Below, one piece after another: positions 25,228-32,858 of a stretch of 64,000 nt of DNA (position 1 is the first letter of the stretch; each line of letters begins with the position of its first letter). The notes below the pieces were generated by a model. The model was given only the letters and a program-made list of their open reading frames with translations. It was not told where the DNA came from and searched no databases. The stretch is from the NCBI RefSeq assembly GCF_014127485.1, contig NZ_CP059903.1, positions 4,143,845 through 4,207,844 on the forward strand, written 5' to 3'. The translations under genes and the position numbers were made by a program. The stretch comes from Nocardioides dongkuii (GTDB taxonomy: Bacteria; Actinomycetota; Actinomycetes; Propionibacteriales; Nocardioidaceae).

Positions 25228-26021
25228 CCCAGCTCGCCATCGGTGCCCACGTCGACCAGACCGACCCGATCGCGGAGGCCCAGGCCCGCCAGGCGCCGCT
25301 GGTGCAGTTCTTCCTCGGCGACCCGCAGTCCTACAAGGGCCCCGAGGTCCGGTACGCCGGGGGCGCCGACGGGCTGCGCGCCGACGCGGAGGCGGCCGGC
25401 GTCGACCTCTACGTGCACGCGCCGTACATCATCAACGTCGCCACCACGAACAACCGGATCCGGATCCCCAGCCGCAAGCTGCTCCAGCAGCACGTGGACG
25501 CGGCGGCCGCGGTGGGCGCGAAGGGCCTGATCGTGCACGGCGGCCACGTCGGCAAGGACGACGACCCGGCGAAGGGCTTCGACAACTGGCGCAAGGCCAT
25601 CGACGCCACCGACCTCAAGCTGCCGCTGCTGATCGAGAACACTGCCGGCGGCGACAACGCGATGACCCGCTACCTGGACCGGATCTCCGGTGTGTGGGCG
25701 GCGATCTCGGCGACCGAGCAGGCCGACCTCGTCGGCTTCTGCCTGGACACCTGCCACGCCCACGCCGGCGGCAACGCCCTGGAGACCGTGGTCCCCGACG
25801 TGCTCGCGATCACCGGTCGGATCGACCTGGTGCACTGCAACGACAGCCGCGACGACTTCGACTCCGGCGCCGACCGGCACGCCAACTTCGGCGCCGGCCG
25901 GATCGACCCCGACCTGCTGGCCGCCGTCGTCCGCGACGCCGGCGCCCCGGTGGTCTGCGAGACCCCCGGCCCCGCGGACGCCCACCTCGCCGACTTCGCC
26001 TGGCTCCGCGAGCGCCTCTGA
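25224..26021 (+). CDS. nfo: Endonuclease IV (AP endonuclease, Nfo-like)
   Basis: 265 residues, TIM-barrel family 2 AP endonuclease. The zinc ligands lie in HAPYIINVAT, IVHGGHVG, LLIENTAGG, GFCLDTCHAHAGG, HCNDSRDDFDSGADRHANFG and VVCETPGPADAHL. The enzyme cuts DNA 5' to abasic sites in base-excision repair. The start ATG at 25224 overlaps the kinase stop by four bases; an in-frame ATG three codons upstream (25215) is less likely. It converges on the small protein of the protease cassette. Confidence 0.92.
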   Translation: MTQLAIGAHVDQTDPIAEAQARQAPLVQFFLGDPQSYKGPEVRYAGGADGLRADAEAAGVDLYVHAPYIINVATTNNRIRIPSRKLLQQHVDAAAAVGAKGLIVHGGHVGKDDDPAKGFDNWRKAIDATDLKLPLLIENTAGGDNAMTRYLDRISGVWAAISATEQADLVGFCLDTCHAHAGGNALETVVPDVLAITGRIDLVHCNDSRDDFDSGADRHANFGAGRIDPDLLAAVVRDAGAPVVCETPGPADAHLADFAWLRERL

Positions 26022-26031
26022 CCTGCCCCCC

Positions 26032-26077
26032 GCGTCAGGAGGGCCCAACTCAACGGTGAGGGAGGCCCAACTCAACG
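26032..26077. repeat. Dispersed 46-bp intergenic repeat, copy A
   Basis: Matches 33975-34020 over 46 bases without gaps (38 identical). Each copy contains ggcccaactc twice. It lies between the convergent endonuclease IV and small-protein genes and includes the stop codon of the latter. It may act as a terminator or be a mobile intergenic repeat. Confidence 0.7.
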
Positions 26078-26389
26078 GATGGTGAGGGTGAGGGAGCGCA
26101 CCTCGGCCGAACCGGGTCTCCCGTCGCGCTCGCGCACCATCCGCAGCATGCCGGCGGTGGCGTCGGCCCGGCCGGGCCCGAAGACGAGGAACGAGAAGTC
26201 GTGGCCGTTCTCCTCGATCGGCACGAGGTGAGCCGGGCGGTCGGCGACCCGCCAGCGGCTGAGGCCGAGGCGGCGGCGGAACGAGAGGCGCACCCAGCTG
26301 CCGACGTCCGCGGAGATCACCTCCCCGGACGCGGGATCCTTGACCACGTGGTGGGTGACCTGGTGGGTGGTCTGCTGGGCGATCGGCAC
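26072..26389 (-). CDS. Small beta-rich protein, last gene of the CHAT-subtilisin cassette
   Basis: 105 residues from a GTG at 26389 with a perfect AGGAGG five bases upstream. After a polar N-terminus (QQTTHQVTHHVVKDPASGEV), GSWVRLSFRRRLGLSRWRVA is followed by FSFLVFGPG, a Met-Leu-rich strand (GMLRMVRERDG) and EVRSLTLTIR. The spacing of strands loosely resembles the chagasin (I42) protease-inhibitor fold (G-x-V-x-L ... W ... F-x-F), but conserved NPTTGY-like residues are absent, so this is only a suggestion. No signal peptide. It sits 91 bp after the CHAT gene with a motif in the gap that also occurs upstream of the sigma gene. Confidence 0.7.
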   Translation of the reverse strand: MPIAQQTTHQVTHHVVKDPASGEVISADVGSWVRLSFRRRLGLSRWRVADRPAHLVPIEENGHDFSFLVFGPGRADATAGMLRMVRERDGRPGSAEVRSLTLTIR

Positions 26390-26449
26390 GACGTCCTCCT
26401 CGGTGCGGGTGCTGGCGGGGATGCTGATGAGGACGAGGAGAGCCGGCGT

Positions 26450-26462
26450 CCCGCACTGATAC
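26450..26462 (-). promoter_or_regulatory. Shared motif upstream of small cassette gene
   Basis: cccgcactgatac lies 61 bp upstream of the small-protein start. It matches 31629-31641 (cccgtcctgatac), upstream of the sigma gene, at 11 of 13 positions. Read on the coding strand it is GTATCAG-N2-CGGG. It is a candidate promoter or regulator site for the cassette. Confidence 0.35.
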
Positions 26463-26480
26463 CCCGCGCCCGGCGCGACC

Positions 26481-28907
26481 TCAGCCGAAGCAGACCAGCG
26501 GCACCGGGGCGCACTCGTCCGACACCGCGGGCACGGCGGCCGCCAGCGCCGCGGCGGGGTCGGCGCCCGTGGCCAGGTGCCGGTGCACGGTCACCAGCAC
26601 CTCGTACGCCGCCCGGTCGTTGACCGCGGCCGCGGAGGCGATCACGCACCGGGCGCCGGCGTGCAGCCAGGCCGTGGACATGCCGATCAGCTCCTCGCCC
26701 CACCGCACCGTCGAGCGGCCGACCTCGCAGGCGGAGAGCAGCACCACGTCCGGGACGGCCCGGAGCCGGTCGACGTCGTAGCCGAACCACGAGCCGTCCG
26801 CCAGCAGCAGGCCCGAGAAGAGCGGGTTCTCCGCGGAGTGCCGGCCGTGCGCGGCGACGTGCAGGACGTCGACCTGCTCGGCCAGCTCCGAGACGGCGCC
26901 GGCGGTGGCGGCCCCGCCGACCAGGACCCGGGCGCCCGCCCACTCCCTGGCCGCCGCGTCGACCTCGTCCTGGGCGCGCAGCACCCGCGGGCCGGCGACG
27001 AAGCCCGCGGCCGCCGTGCGCAGCGGGGTCGTCCGACGCGCCAGCCACGAGGTGGCGGACTGCGCGACCGTGACCGGGCGGCCGACGTACCCGGGCAGCA
27101 GCGGCCACGGCACGCCCGCCAGCACCCCGGACGGCGTCAGCACCACCCGCCGGTCGCCGACCGCGGCCAGGACCGGCGTCACCAGCAGGCCCGCCAGCTC
27201 CTCCAGGCGAGCCGCCAGCGCCCTGCGGACCGCGCCCGCCAGCGGCTCGGCCAGGTCGGCCGCGGCCGTGTCCAGGTCGGGGAGCAGCCCGCCGAGCAGC
27301 GCGTCCAGCGAGGACCGGCCGCCGAGGTCGACCCAGGTCGCGGCCTCGGCCGTCACGACCAGCGCGACCACGTCCGTCGCCGTCACGACGTAGGCCACCA
27401 GCGCGGTGCCGGCGTCGAGGGCGGCCTGCAGGTCGGGGAGCGTCACCGGGTCGACGACCTCGCCGGACCCACGGTGCTGCCAGGCCCGCTCGCGCACCCG
27501 CTGCCGCAGCTCGGCCTCGCGGGCCGGCGACGGGTCGGCGCGCAGCTCGGTCAGGTCCGCGACCAGGTCGGGGTCCTCGGGCGCCCGCACCGGCTGCACC
27601 CGGCTCGCCAGCATCCGGGCCCGCTCCGACCACTCCAGCAGTACGGCGGGCCGCCGCGACTCCACGGCCAGGGCGAGCCCGCGGACACCGAGCCGGACCC
27701 CGTGGCCGGCCACCCCGGTCTGCAGGTCGAGGGAGCCGAACGAGCTCTGCCACGCGTGCACGTCGGCCAGTCCCTCGCGCAGGTGCCGGAGGGCCAGCGT
27801 CGGGCGGCCCGCGCCGACCAGCTCGGCCCGGACGTCGCGGTCCAGCAGCCGGGTCGCCAGCCGGGCCCGGGAGCCCGGTCGCACCGCGACCGCCCGGGCG
27901 CGCGCCTCCGCGACCCGGCCCCGCGCGAGTTCGGCCCGCACGAGGTGGAGCCGCAGGTCGGTCGCCTGGTCGCGCAGGCCCTGCGCGACCAGCTGGTCGG
28001 CGAGGTGGTCGCCCCGCTCCAGCAGGTCCGAGGAGTGACGGCCGGTGTCCACCTCCGCGATCAGCGCGAGCGCCTCGGCCCGGGCCGCCCAGGCCTCGGC
28101 CCCGACCGCCCCGAACCGCCGCGCGGCGCGTCGAGCGACCCGCCGCGCACCGGCCGGGTCGTCCCAGACCAGCGAGCGGGCCAGGACCAGCTCCGCCTCG
28201 GCCTGCCGTCGGCGCAGGCGCCGGGTCCCGTAGTCGCGCGCGGCCGAGCGGAGCGCGGCCCGCCCCTCCTCGACCAGCCCGGCGGCCATCAGCACCTCCG
28301 CCCGGTCCTGCTCCCCGATCGCGCGACTCACCTCGCCGAGCGGCGCCAGCACCCGCGCGGCCGGCTCCATCAGCGCGAGGGCACCGACGAGGTCACCCGC
28401 GAGGAAGCGGGCGTAGCCGCCGTTGTGCTCGGCCTTGGCCGCCTCGGTGGTCAGGTCCGCCGCCCGGAGGTGCCCGGCCGCCAGGGTGAAGTCGCGCACC
28501 GCCGCGGCGACCTCGCCCTGCTGCAGGTGGACCCCGCCCCGGTTCAGCTCGGCCCGGCCCAGCTCGCCCGGCTCGGACCCCAGTGCCGCGATCGCCGAGC
28601 CGAACTCGCGGAGCGCCGCCGCGGTCTCGCCGAGCCGCATCAGCAGCAGGGCCCGTTGGCTCGCGACGATGCCGCGGGTGAGGGCCGAGGTCTCGGTGCG
28701 CAGCGCCGAGCGCTCGAGGAGCGCGAGGGCCGCCGCCGGTCCGTCCAGCTCCGCGACGACGTACGCCAGGCTCGCCTCCACCCGGGCGGCGAGGTCGTCC
28801 TCGTCGGCGGCGGCCAGTGCGCGCTCGAGCAGGGGGCGCGCGGCTCGGACCAGGCCGTCGTTGATCGCGACGACCCCTCGCTCGTGAAGCTGGCGGGCGC
28901 TCAGCAC
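26481..28907 (-). CDS. TPR-CHAT caspase-like protease
   Basis: 808 residues. Residues about 1-440 are helical repeats of TPR type (for example GEVAAAVRDFTLAAGHLRAA, and AGDLVGALALMEPAARVLAP). Residues about 495-808 form a CHAT domain: strand LVAYVVTATDVVALVV, VVLTPSGVLAGVPWPLLPG, the catalytic His H687 in VLHVAAHGRHSAENPLF and the catalytic Cys C727 in VVLLSACEVGRS. CHAT domains are clan CD cysteine proteases related to caspases and separases. Both dyad residues are present, so it may be active. No signal peptide or membrane segment, so it acts in the cytoplasm. Start GTG at 28907, seven bases after the subtilisin stop. The TPR part would bind a partner or trigger. Confidence 0.9.
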   Translation of the reverse strand: MLSARQLHERGVVAINDGLVRAARPLLERALAAADEDDLAARVEASLAYVVAELDGPAAALALLERSALRTETSALTRGIVASQRALLLMRLGETAAALREFGSAIAALGSEPGELGRAELNRGGVHLQQGEVAAAVRDFTLAAGHLRAADLTTEAAKAEHNGGYARFLAGDLVGALALMEPAARVLAPLGEVSRAIGEQDRAEVLMAAGLVEEGRAALRSAARDYGTRRLRRRQAEAELVLARSLVWDDPAGARRVARRAARRFGAVGAEAWAARAEALALIAEVDTGRHSSDLLERGDHLADQLVAQGLRDQATDLRLHLVRAELARGRVAEARARAVAVRPGSRARLATRLLDRDVRAELVGAGRPTLALRHLREGLADVHAWQSSFGSLDLQTGVAGHGVRLGVRGLALAVESRRPAVLLEWSERARMLASRVQPVRAPEDPDLVADLTELRADPSPAREAELRQRVRERAWQHRGSGEVVDPVTLPDLQAALDAGTALVAYVVTATDVVALVVTAEAATWVDLGGRSSLDALLGGLLPDLDTAAADLAEPLAGAVRRALAARLEELAGLLVTPVLAAVGDRRVVLTPSGVLAGVPWPLLPGYVGRPVTVAQSATSWLARRTTPLRTAAAGFVAGPRVLRAQDEVDAAAREWAGARVLVGGAATAGAVSELAEQVDVLHVAAHGRHSAENPLFSGLLLADGSWFGYDVDRLRAVPDVVLLSACEVGRSTVRWGEELIGMSTAWLHAGARCVIASAAAVNDRAAYEVLVTVHRHLATGADPAAALAAAVPAVSDECAPVPLVCFG

Positions 28908-28914
28908 CCGGGCA

Positions 28915-30492
28915 TCATCTCGCGATCGAGGTGTTCCTCTCGATGACCGACCACGCGCGCTCCACCGGGTCGCTCTCCTCGGCGAGCAGGGCCGCCGGCT
29001 CGTCGAGGAGCGACTGCGCCAGTCGTCCGGCCAGCAGGGGCGCCGCGAACGACGTCCCGCTCCAGACCCCGAAGCCGGACCGGAAGTCGTCGGGATCGAT
29101 CGTCGTGCGCACCCGATCGAAGACGACGGTCCGCGCCACGGACTGCAGGCCGCCCTCGAAGGAGGGCATGGTGCTCATCACCGCGGCTCCCGGCACGTAG
29201 GCCCGCACCCACGGTCCCGTGTTGCTGAAGAGCGCGTCGCTGTGGCCGCTGGGGTTGAGGGCACCGACGGAGACGACCGGCGGTCGAGCGGGGTCGAGCG
29301 GGACCGGTCCGGCCCCGTCCGACCAGGGAGCGAAGGCCGCCGGGAAGGCCGGTCTGCTCGTCGCGTCGTTGCCGGCGGAGCAGACGACGATCGTGCCGCG
29401 TCCGGCCAGGTCCTCCAGGATCGCCAGCAGGGTCGGGTCGAACAGGGCGTCCTGCGGGGTCTCGTGGTAGTAGCCGATCGACATGCTCAGCACGTCGATC
29501 GCCCGCCCGCCCGGCTCCCCCGCGTGGTGGCGGCGGCTCAGCTCCGCGACCTGCGCCAGGGCGGTCACCCAGGCGGACTCCAGGATCGGACCGGCGGACG
29601 GGACCACCCGCCAGGCCAGGATGTCGGCGTCGGGGCAGGCCTGGTGCACCAGCCCGGCGATGAACGTGCCGTGGCCCGAGAGCGGGTCGATCACGCCGTC
29701 GAGGTCGCCCACCAGGTCCCCCCGCAGCTCGGGGTGGGTGGCCGCGTCGTCGTACCCGATCGGGTGGCCGTCGAGGGTGACCGACGTGTCCACCGCGGCG
29801 TCCAGCCACGGGTGCGCGGCGCAGCCGGTGTCGAGCAGCGCCACCACCGGTCGGCGGCTCCGCATCCCGTCGTCGGGAGTACGGCGCGGCGCCGGGCCGA
29901 CGTAGGCGATCGGCTGCCGACCGCCGGACCCGGCGACCGCGTAGGTCCGGACCGGCCGCGCCCCGCCCGGCCCGCTCGGGTGGCTCGAGTCGTAGGGGTG
30001 GCTCGAGTCGTACGGGTGGCTGGAGTCGTAGGGGTGGCTGGAGTCGTAGGGGTCGGTGAAGACGACGTGGTCCAGGCCGACGCCGCGCACCGCCTCGACC
30101 CCGAGCTGGGCCCGGGTCTGCTGCAGGAGCGTCCACCCGTCCGGCGCGACCGTCACCCGGTTGCTGGCGACGGTGATGCGGACCCGGCGCACCCCGAAGC
30201 GCAGCCCCCGGGTGCGCGGCTCCTCCGGCTCGGGCTCCACGTCCCAGCCGAGCGGGCCGGCCACCGCGCGCAGCACCTCGAGGGCCGCCTCGAGGTCGAC
30301 GGACTTCGACACCGTCAGCCGCGGCCCGACGTACACCGTCGGCCGGGGGGTGACGCCGTTGACCGGGATCGCCGTCGCCGGGTCGAGGACCCGCCCGCCG
30401 ACGGCGGCGAGCGTCTCGCGGGGCGGCGGGGCCGGGTCGCGGTCCAGCGGCTTCCGCCGGGTGGGGCGCTTCTCCTGGTCGGGTGCGGCCAT
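28915..30492 (-). CDS. Cytoplasmic S8 (subtilisin-like) serine protease with hexapeptide repeat
   Basis: 525 residues, no signal peptide. N-terminal part (about 30-145) is an uncharacterised prodomain-like region. Residues 148-171 are four exact PYDSSH units. The S8 domain follows: Asp221 in VVALLDTGCAAHPWL, His274 in LSGHGTFIAGLV, oxyanion Asn375 in CSAGND and Ser481 in SGTSFAAPLLAGR. The triad is complete. A subtilisin without secretion signal beside a CHAT protease suggests an intracellular protease pair. The start ATG at 30492 lies six bases after the upstream gene's stop. Confidence 0.92.
   Translation of the reverse strand: MAAPDQEKRPTRRKPLDRDPAPPPRETLAAVGGRVLDPATAIPVNGVTPRPTVYVGPRLTVSKSVDLEAALEVLRAVAGPLGWDVEPEPEEPRTRGLRFGVRRVRITVASNRVTVAPDGWTLLQQTRAQLGVEAVRGVGLDHVVFTDPYDSSHPYDSSHPYDSSHPYDSSHPSGPGGARPVRTYAVAGSGGRQPIAYVGPAPRRTPDDGMRSRRPVVALLDTGCAAHPWLDAAVDTSVTLDGHPIGYDDAATHPELRGDLVGDLDGVIDPLSGHGTFIAGLVHQACPDADILAWRVVPSAGPILESAWVTALAQVAELSRRHHAGEPGGRAIDVLSMSIGYYHETPQDALFDPTLLAILEDLAGRGTIVVCSAGNDATSRPAFPAAFAPWSDGAGPVPLDPARPPVVSVGALNPSGHSDALFSNTGPWVRAYVPGAAVMSTMPSFEGGLQSVARTVVFDRVRTTIDPDDFRSGFGVWSGTSFAAPLLAGRLAQSLLDEPAALLAEESDPVERAWSVIERNTSIAR
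29980..30051 (-). repeat. 18-bp coding tandem repeat, four units (PYDSSH)
   Basis: Four 18-bp units encode PYDSSH inside the S8 protease, between the N-terminal region and the catalytic domain. Units differ by one or two silent bases. The repeat could be a flexible hinge, a processing site or a variable-length spacer. Confidence 0.9.
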
Positions 30493-30498
30493 GGTTCC

Positions 30499-30975
30499 TC
30501 AGATCTCGAAGGCGGGGGTGGCGAACGGCGCGCGGTGCGCGTCGTGGGGCTCCAGGTCGAGCCGGAGCATCCCGAGCGGGAGGTCGTCGAGCTCGAACCG
30601 ACCGGTGTCGGTGACGGTCGCCTCGTGGCCGCCGGCGCGGACCGTCATCGGCTCGGGCGGCACCACCCAGCCGTCGATGCGCGAGCGGCCGTCGTCGACG
30701 GCGATCCGCACCAGCAGGTCGGTCTCGCCGTGCACGAACCGGAGCGTGTACGTCGCGGACCCGCGCGCCCCGACGAGCTCCTCGGAGCGCTCGACCAGCT
30801 CCATCAGGGCGACCAGCTCGCCGTCCAGGTCGAGGGCGGCGTCGGTGGCGGCGTCGGTGGCGGCCAGCCCGGCCGCGGCCTGCGCCCGCTCGACCAGGCC
30901 GGGGGGCACAGGGTCGCGCTCCTCCCACACCGTGCGCACGACCGCCAGCAGGTCCTCGCGTCCCATCTCGCTCAT
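30499..30975 (-). CDS. Unknown protein partnered with ECF sigma factor
   Basis: 158 residues. The N-terminal helical part (REDLLAVVRTVWEERDPVPP, then LVERAQAAAGLAATDAATDA) resembles the start of soluble anti-sigma factors, but the HxxxCxxC zinc motif is missing. The C-terminal part (about 70-158) is beta-rich: GSATYTLRFVHGETDLLVRI, then WVVPPEPMTVRAGG and FELDDLPLGMLRLDLEPHD. This looks like a carboxypeptidase-regulatory-type beta-sandwich. Its ATG shares one base with the sigma gene stop. A regulator of the sigma factor is the natural guess but not proven. Confidence 0.7.
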   Translation of the reverse strand: MSEMGREDLLAVVRTVWEERDPVPPGLVERAQAAAGLAATDAATDAALDLDGELVALMELVERSEELVGARGSATYTLRFVHGETDLLVRIAVDDGRSRIDGWVVPPEPMTVRAGGHEATVTDTGRFELDDLPLGMLRLDLEPHDAHRAPFATPAFEI

Positions 30976-31586
30976 CAGGCTCCTCCCGCCTGCACCAGGG
31001 CGACCCGCAGCTTGGCCAGGCACCGCGCCCGGGTCGGGCCGATGCTCCCGACCGGCATGTCCAGGTCGACCGCCAGCCGCGCGTAGTCGGGCCGCTGCTC
31101 GAAGGCCACCACCCGGAGCAGGCGGCCGCACCGCTCCGGAAGCCCGTCGACCGCGGCCCACAGCCGCCGCCGGCCGTCGTCCTCGACCGCCTCGGCCTCG
31201 GCGGACCGGCCCGCCGGCAGCCGCGCGCCGAGCACCTCGTCGGCCACCGGCACCGCGTGCTGCGCGGACTTCGCGACCCGCCACGCCTCGCGGCGCGCGG
31301 TCGTGGTCAGCCAGCCACCCACGGCGCCCGGGTCGGCGATCGTCGTACGCCGCCGCACCAGCGCCAGCCAGGTCGTCTGGACCACGTCCTCCGCGACGTC
31401 GGCCGGGAGGCGGTAGGCCCGCACGACGTGCCACAGCACCGGCGTCATCACCGCGACCAGCTCGTCGAGGCCGGCCTGGTCGCCCGCCGTCCACCGCTCG
31501 AAGGCGCAGGTGGCCTCGGCCCACACGCCGTCCGCGAGCGGGCGCGCGCCGGGCGCGGCCCGGGCTGCCGGCCGCTTCGCCGCCAT
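30975..31586 (-). CDS. ECF sigma factor of the CHAT-subtilisin cassette
   Basis: 203 residues. Region 2 about 35-105 (TPVLWHVVRAYRLPADVAED and VVQTTWLALVRRRTTIADPG, then GGWLTTTARREAWR) and region 4 about 140-195 (LPERCGRLLRVVAFEQRPDY, then DLDMPVGSIGPTRARCLAKL). The GPTRARCL recognition-helix end is a frequent actinobacterial ECF pattern. I chose the ATG at 31586 because GGAGG lies about six bases upstream; a longer start at 31622 lacks one. It is the first gene of the five-gene minus-strand cassette and probably drives it, possibly through the motif at 31629-31641. Confidence 0.88.
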   Translation of the reverse strand: MAAKRPAARAAPGARPLADGVWAEATCAFERWTAGDQAGLDELVAVMTPVLWHVVRAYRLPADVAEDVVQTTWLALVRRRTTIADPGAVGGWLTTTARREAWRVAKSAQHAVPVADEVLGARLPAGRSAEAEAVEDDGRRRLWAAVDGLPERCGRLLRVVAFEQRPDYARLAVDLDMPVGSIGPTRARCLAKLRVALVQAGGA

Positions 31587-31628
31587 CCTCGCCTCCGTCA
31601 AGATCACAGACCCCAGGAGCACGGTCCC

Positions 31629-31641
31629 CCCGTCCTGATAC
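31629..31641 (-). promoter_or_regulatory. Shared motif upstream of cassette sigma gene
   Basis: cccgtcctgatac (GTATCAG-N2-CGGG on the coding strand) lies 43 bp upstream of the sigma ATG. It matches 26450-26462 at 11 of 13 positions. Sigma-factor autoregulation is common in the ECF family, which makes a promoter or activator site plausible. Confidence 0.35.
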
Positions 31642-31711
31642 GTCCGAGTCCATGGTGGGGCACGCCAGCGCCGGGAGCGAGGCCCCTGCCGCGGTCGTCT
31701 AGCCTCGTGGG

Positions 31712-32854
31712 GTGACTCCCGGACCCAGCGGCACCCTCCTGAGCGTGCGCGAGATCTCCGAGTCCGAGCACCTCGCGCTGATCCGCTCGCGGTCCTCGGC
31801 GTCCTTCCTCCAGACCCCCGCCTGGGGACGGGTCAAGGCGGAGTGGCGCCGCGAGTCCCTCGGCTGGTTCGAGGGCGAGCAGCTGGTCGGGGCGGCGCTG
31901 GTGCTCTACCGCCAGCTGCCCAAGGTCAAGCGCTACCTCGCCTACCTGCCCGAGGGACCGCTGCTCGACTGGGACACCGAGGACCTCGCCGCCTGGCTGG
32001 CGCCGATGGCCGCCCACCTCCAGCGCCGGGGCGCCTTCGGCGTCCGGATGGGTCCCCCCGTGGTGACCCGGCGGTGGACCGCCGCCGTGGTGAAGGACGG
32101 CATCGCCGACCCCGCCGTACACCGCCTCGGCGAGCTGCCGCCGACCGGCCGCGACGCCACCGGCGCCCGCGTGGTCGCCCAGCTGCGCGAGCTGGGCTGG
32201 CGCCCGCAGGTGGCCGAGGGCGGGTTCGCGGCCGGCCAGCCGCAGTACGTCTTCCAGGTCCCGCTCGTCGACGCCGACGGCAAGCCGCGCACCGAGGACG
32301 ACGTCCTCGCCGGCATGAACCAGCTGTGGCGCCGCAACATCAAGAAGGCCGCCAAGGCGGGCGTCGAGGTCTCGGTGAGCGAGGACCTCGAGGCGTTCCA
32401 CGACCTCTACCTGCACACCGCGCAGCGCGACCACTTCACGCCGCGCCCGCTGGCGTACTTCCGCACCATGCGCGACGCCCTCGCCGCCGAGGACCCCGAC
32501 CGGTTCCGGCTCTGGGCCGCGCACCACGAGGGCGACCTGGTGGCCGCGACGATCGCGATCCGCGTCGGCACCCACGCCTGGTACTCCTACGGCGCCTCCT
32601 CCACCGAGAAGCGCGACGTCCGCGGCTCCAACGCCGTCCAGTGGGCGATGATCCGCGACGCCCTCGCGGCCGGCGCCGCGGTCTACGACCTGCGCGGCAT
32701 CACCGACACCCTCGACGCCGACGACCCGCACGTGGGGCTGATCCAGTTCAAGGCCGGCACCGGCGGCGAGGCCGTCGAGTACGCCGGGGAGTGGGACCTG
32801 CCGCTGAACCGGGCGCTCTACGCCGCCTTCGACCTCTACATGCGCCGGCGGTGA
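31712..32854 (+). CDS. FemX/FemAB-like aminoacyltransferase (GNAT fold)
   Basis: 380 residues. The two GNAT-like halves carry FLQTPAWGRVKAEWRRESLG and YLAYLPEGPLLDW, then MNQLWRRNIKKAAKAGVEV and HTAQRDHFTPRPLAYFRTM, and the C-terminal SYGASSTEKRDVRGSNAVQW with YDLRGITDTLD. This is the FemABX pattern, cytoplasmic enzymes that add amino acids from aminoacyl-tRNA to lipid II side chains in cross-bridge synthesis. GTG at 31712. It is four bases upstream of an alanine-racemase-like gene and near a PBP, which fits peptidoglycan work. The amino acid used is not predictable. Confidence 0.88.
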   Translation: MTPGPSGTLLSVREISESEHLALIRSRSSASFLQTPAWGRVKAEWRRESLGWFEGEQLVGAALVLYRQLPKVKRYLAYLPEGPLLDWDTEDLAAWLAPMAAHLQRRGAFGVRMGPPVVTRRWTAAVVKDGIADPAVHRLGELPPTGRDATGARVVAQLRELGWRPQVAEGGFAAGQPQYVFQVPLVDADGKPRTEDDVLAGMNQLWRRNIKKAAKAGVEVSVSEDLEAFHDLYLHTAQRDHFTPRPLAYFRTMRDALAAEDPDRFRLWAAHHEGDLVAATIAIRVGTHAWYSYGASSTEKRDVRGSNAVQWAMIRDALAAGAAVYDLRGITDTLDADDPHVGLIQFKAGTGGEAVEYAGEWDLPLNRALYAAFDLYMRRR

Positions 32855-32858
32855 GTCG

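Noticed and set aside
26072..26389. Firm chagasin (I42) inhibitor call
   Set aside because: The strand pattern is only suggestive and the family's conserved loops are missing.
28901..31086. Long frames overlapping the S8 and sigma genes on both strands
   Set aside because: Arg/Pro-rich shadows without motifs; the S8, sigma and partner frames hold recognisable residues.
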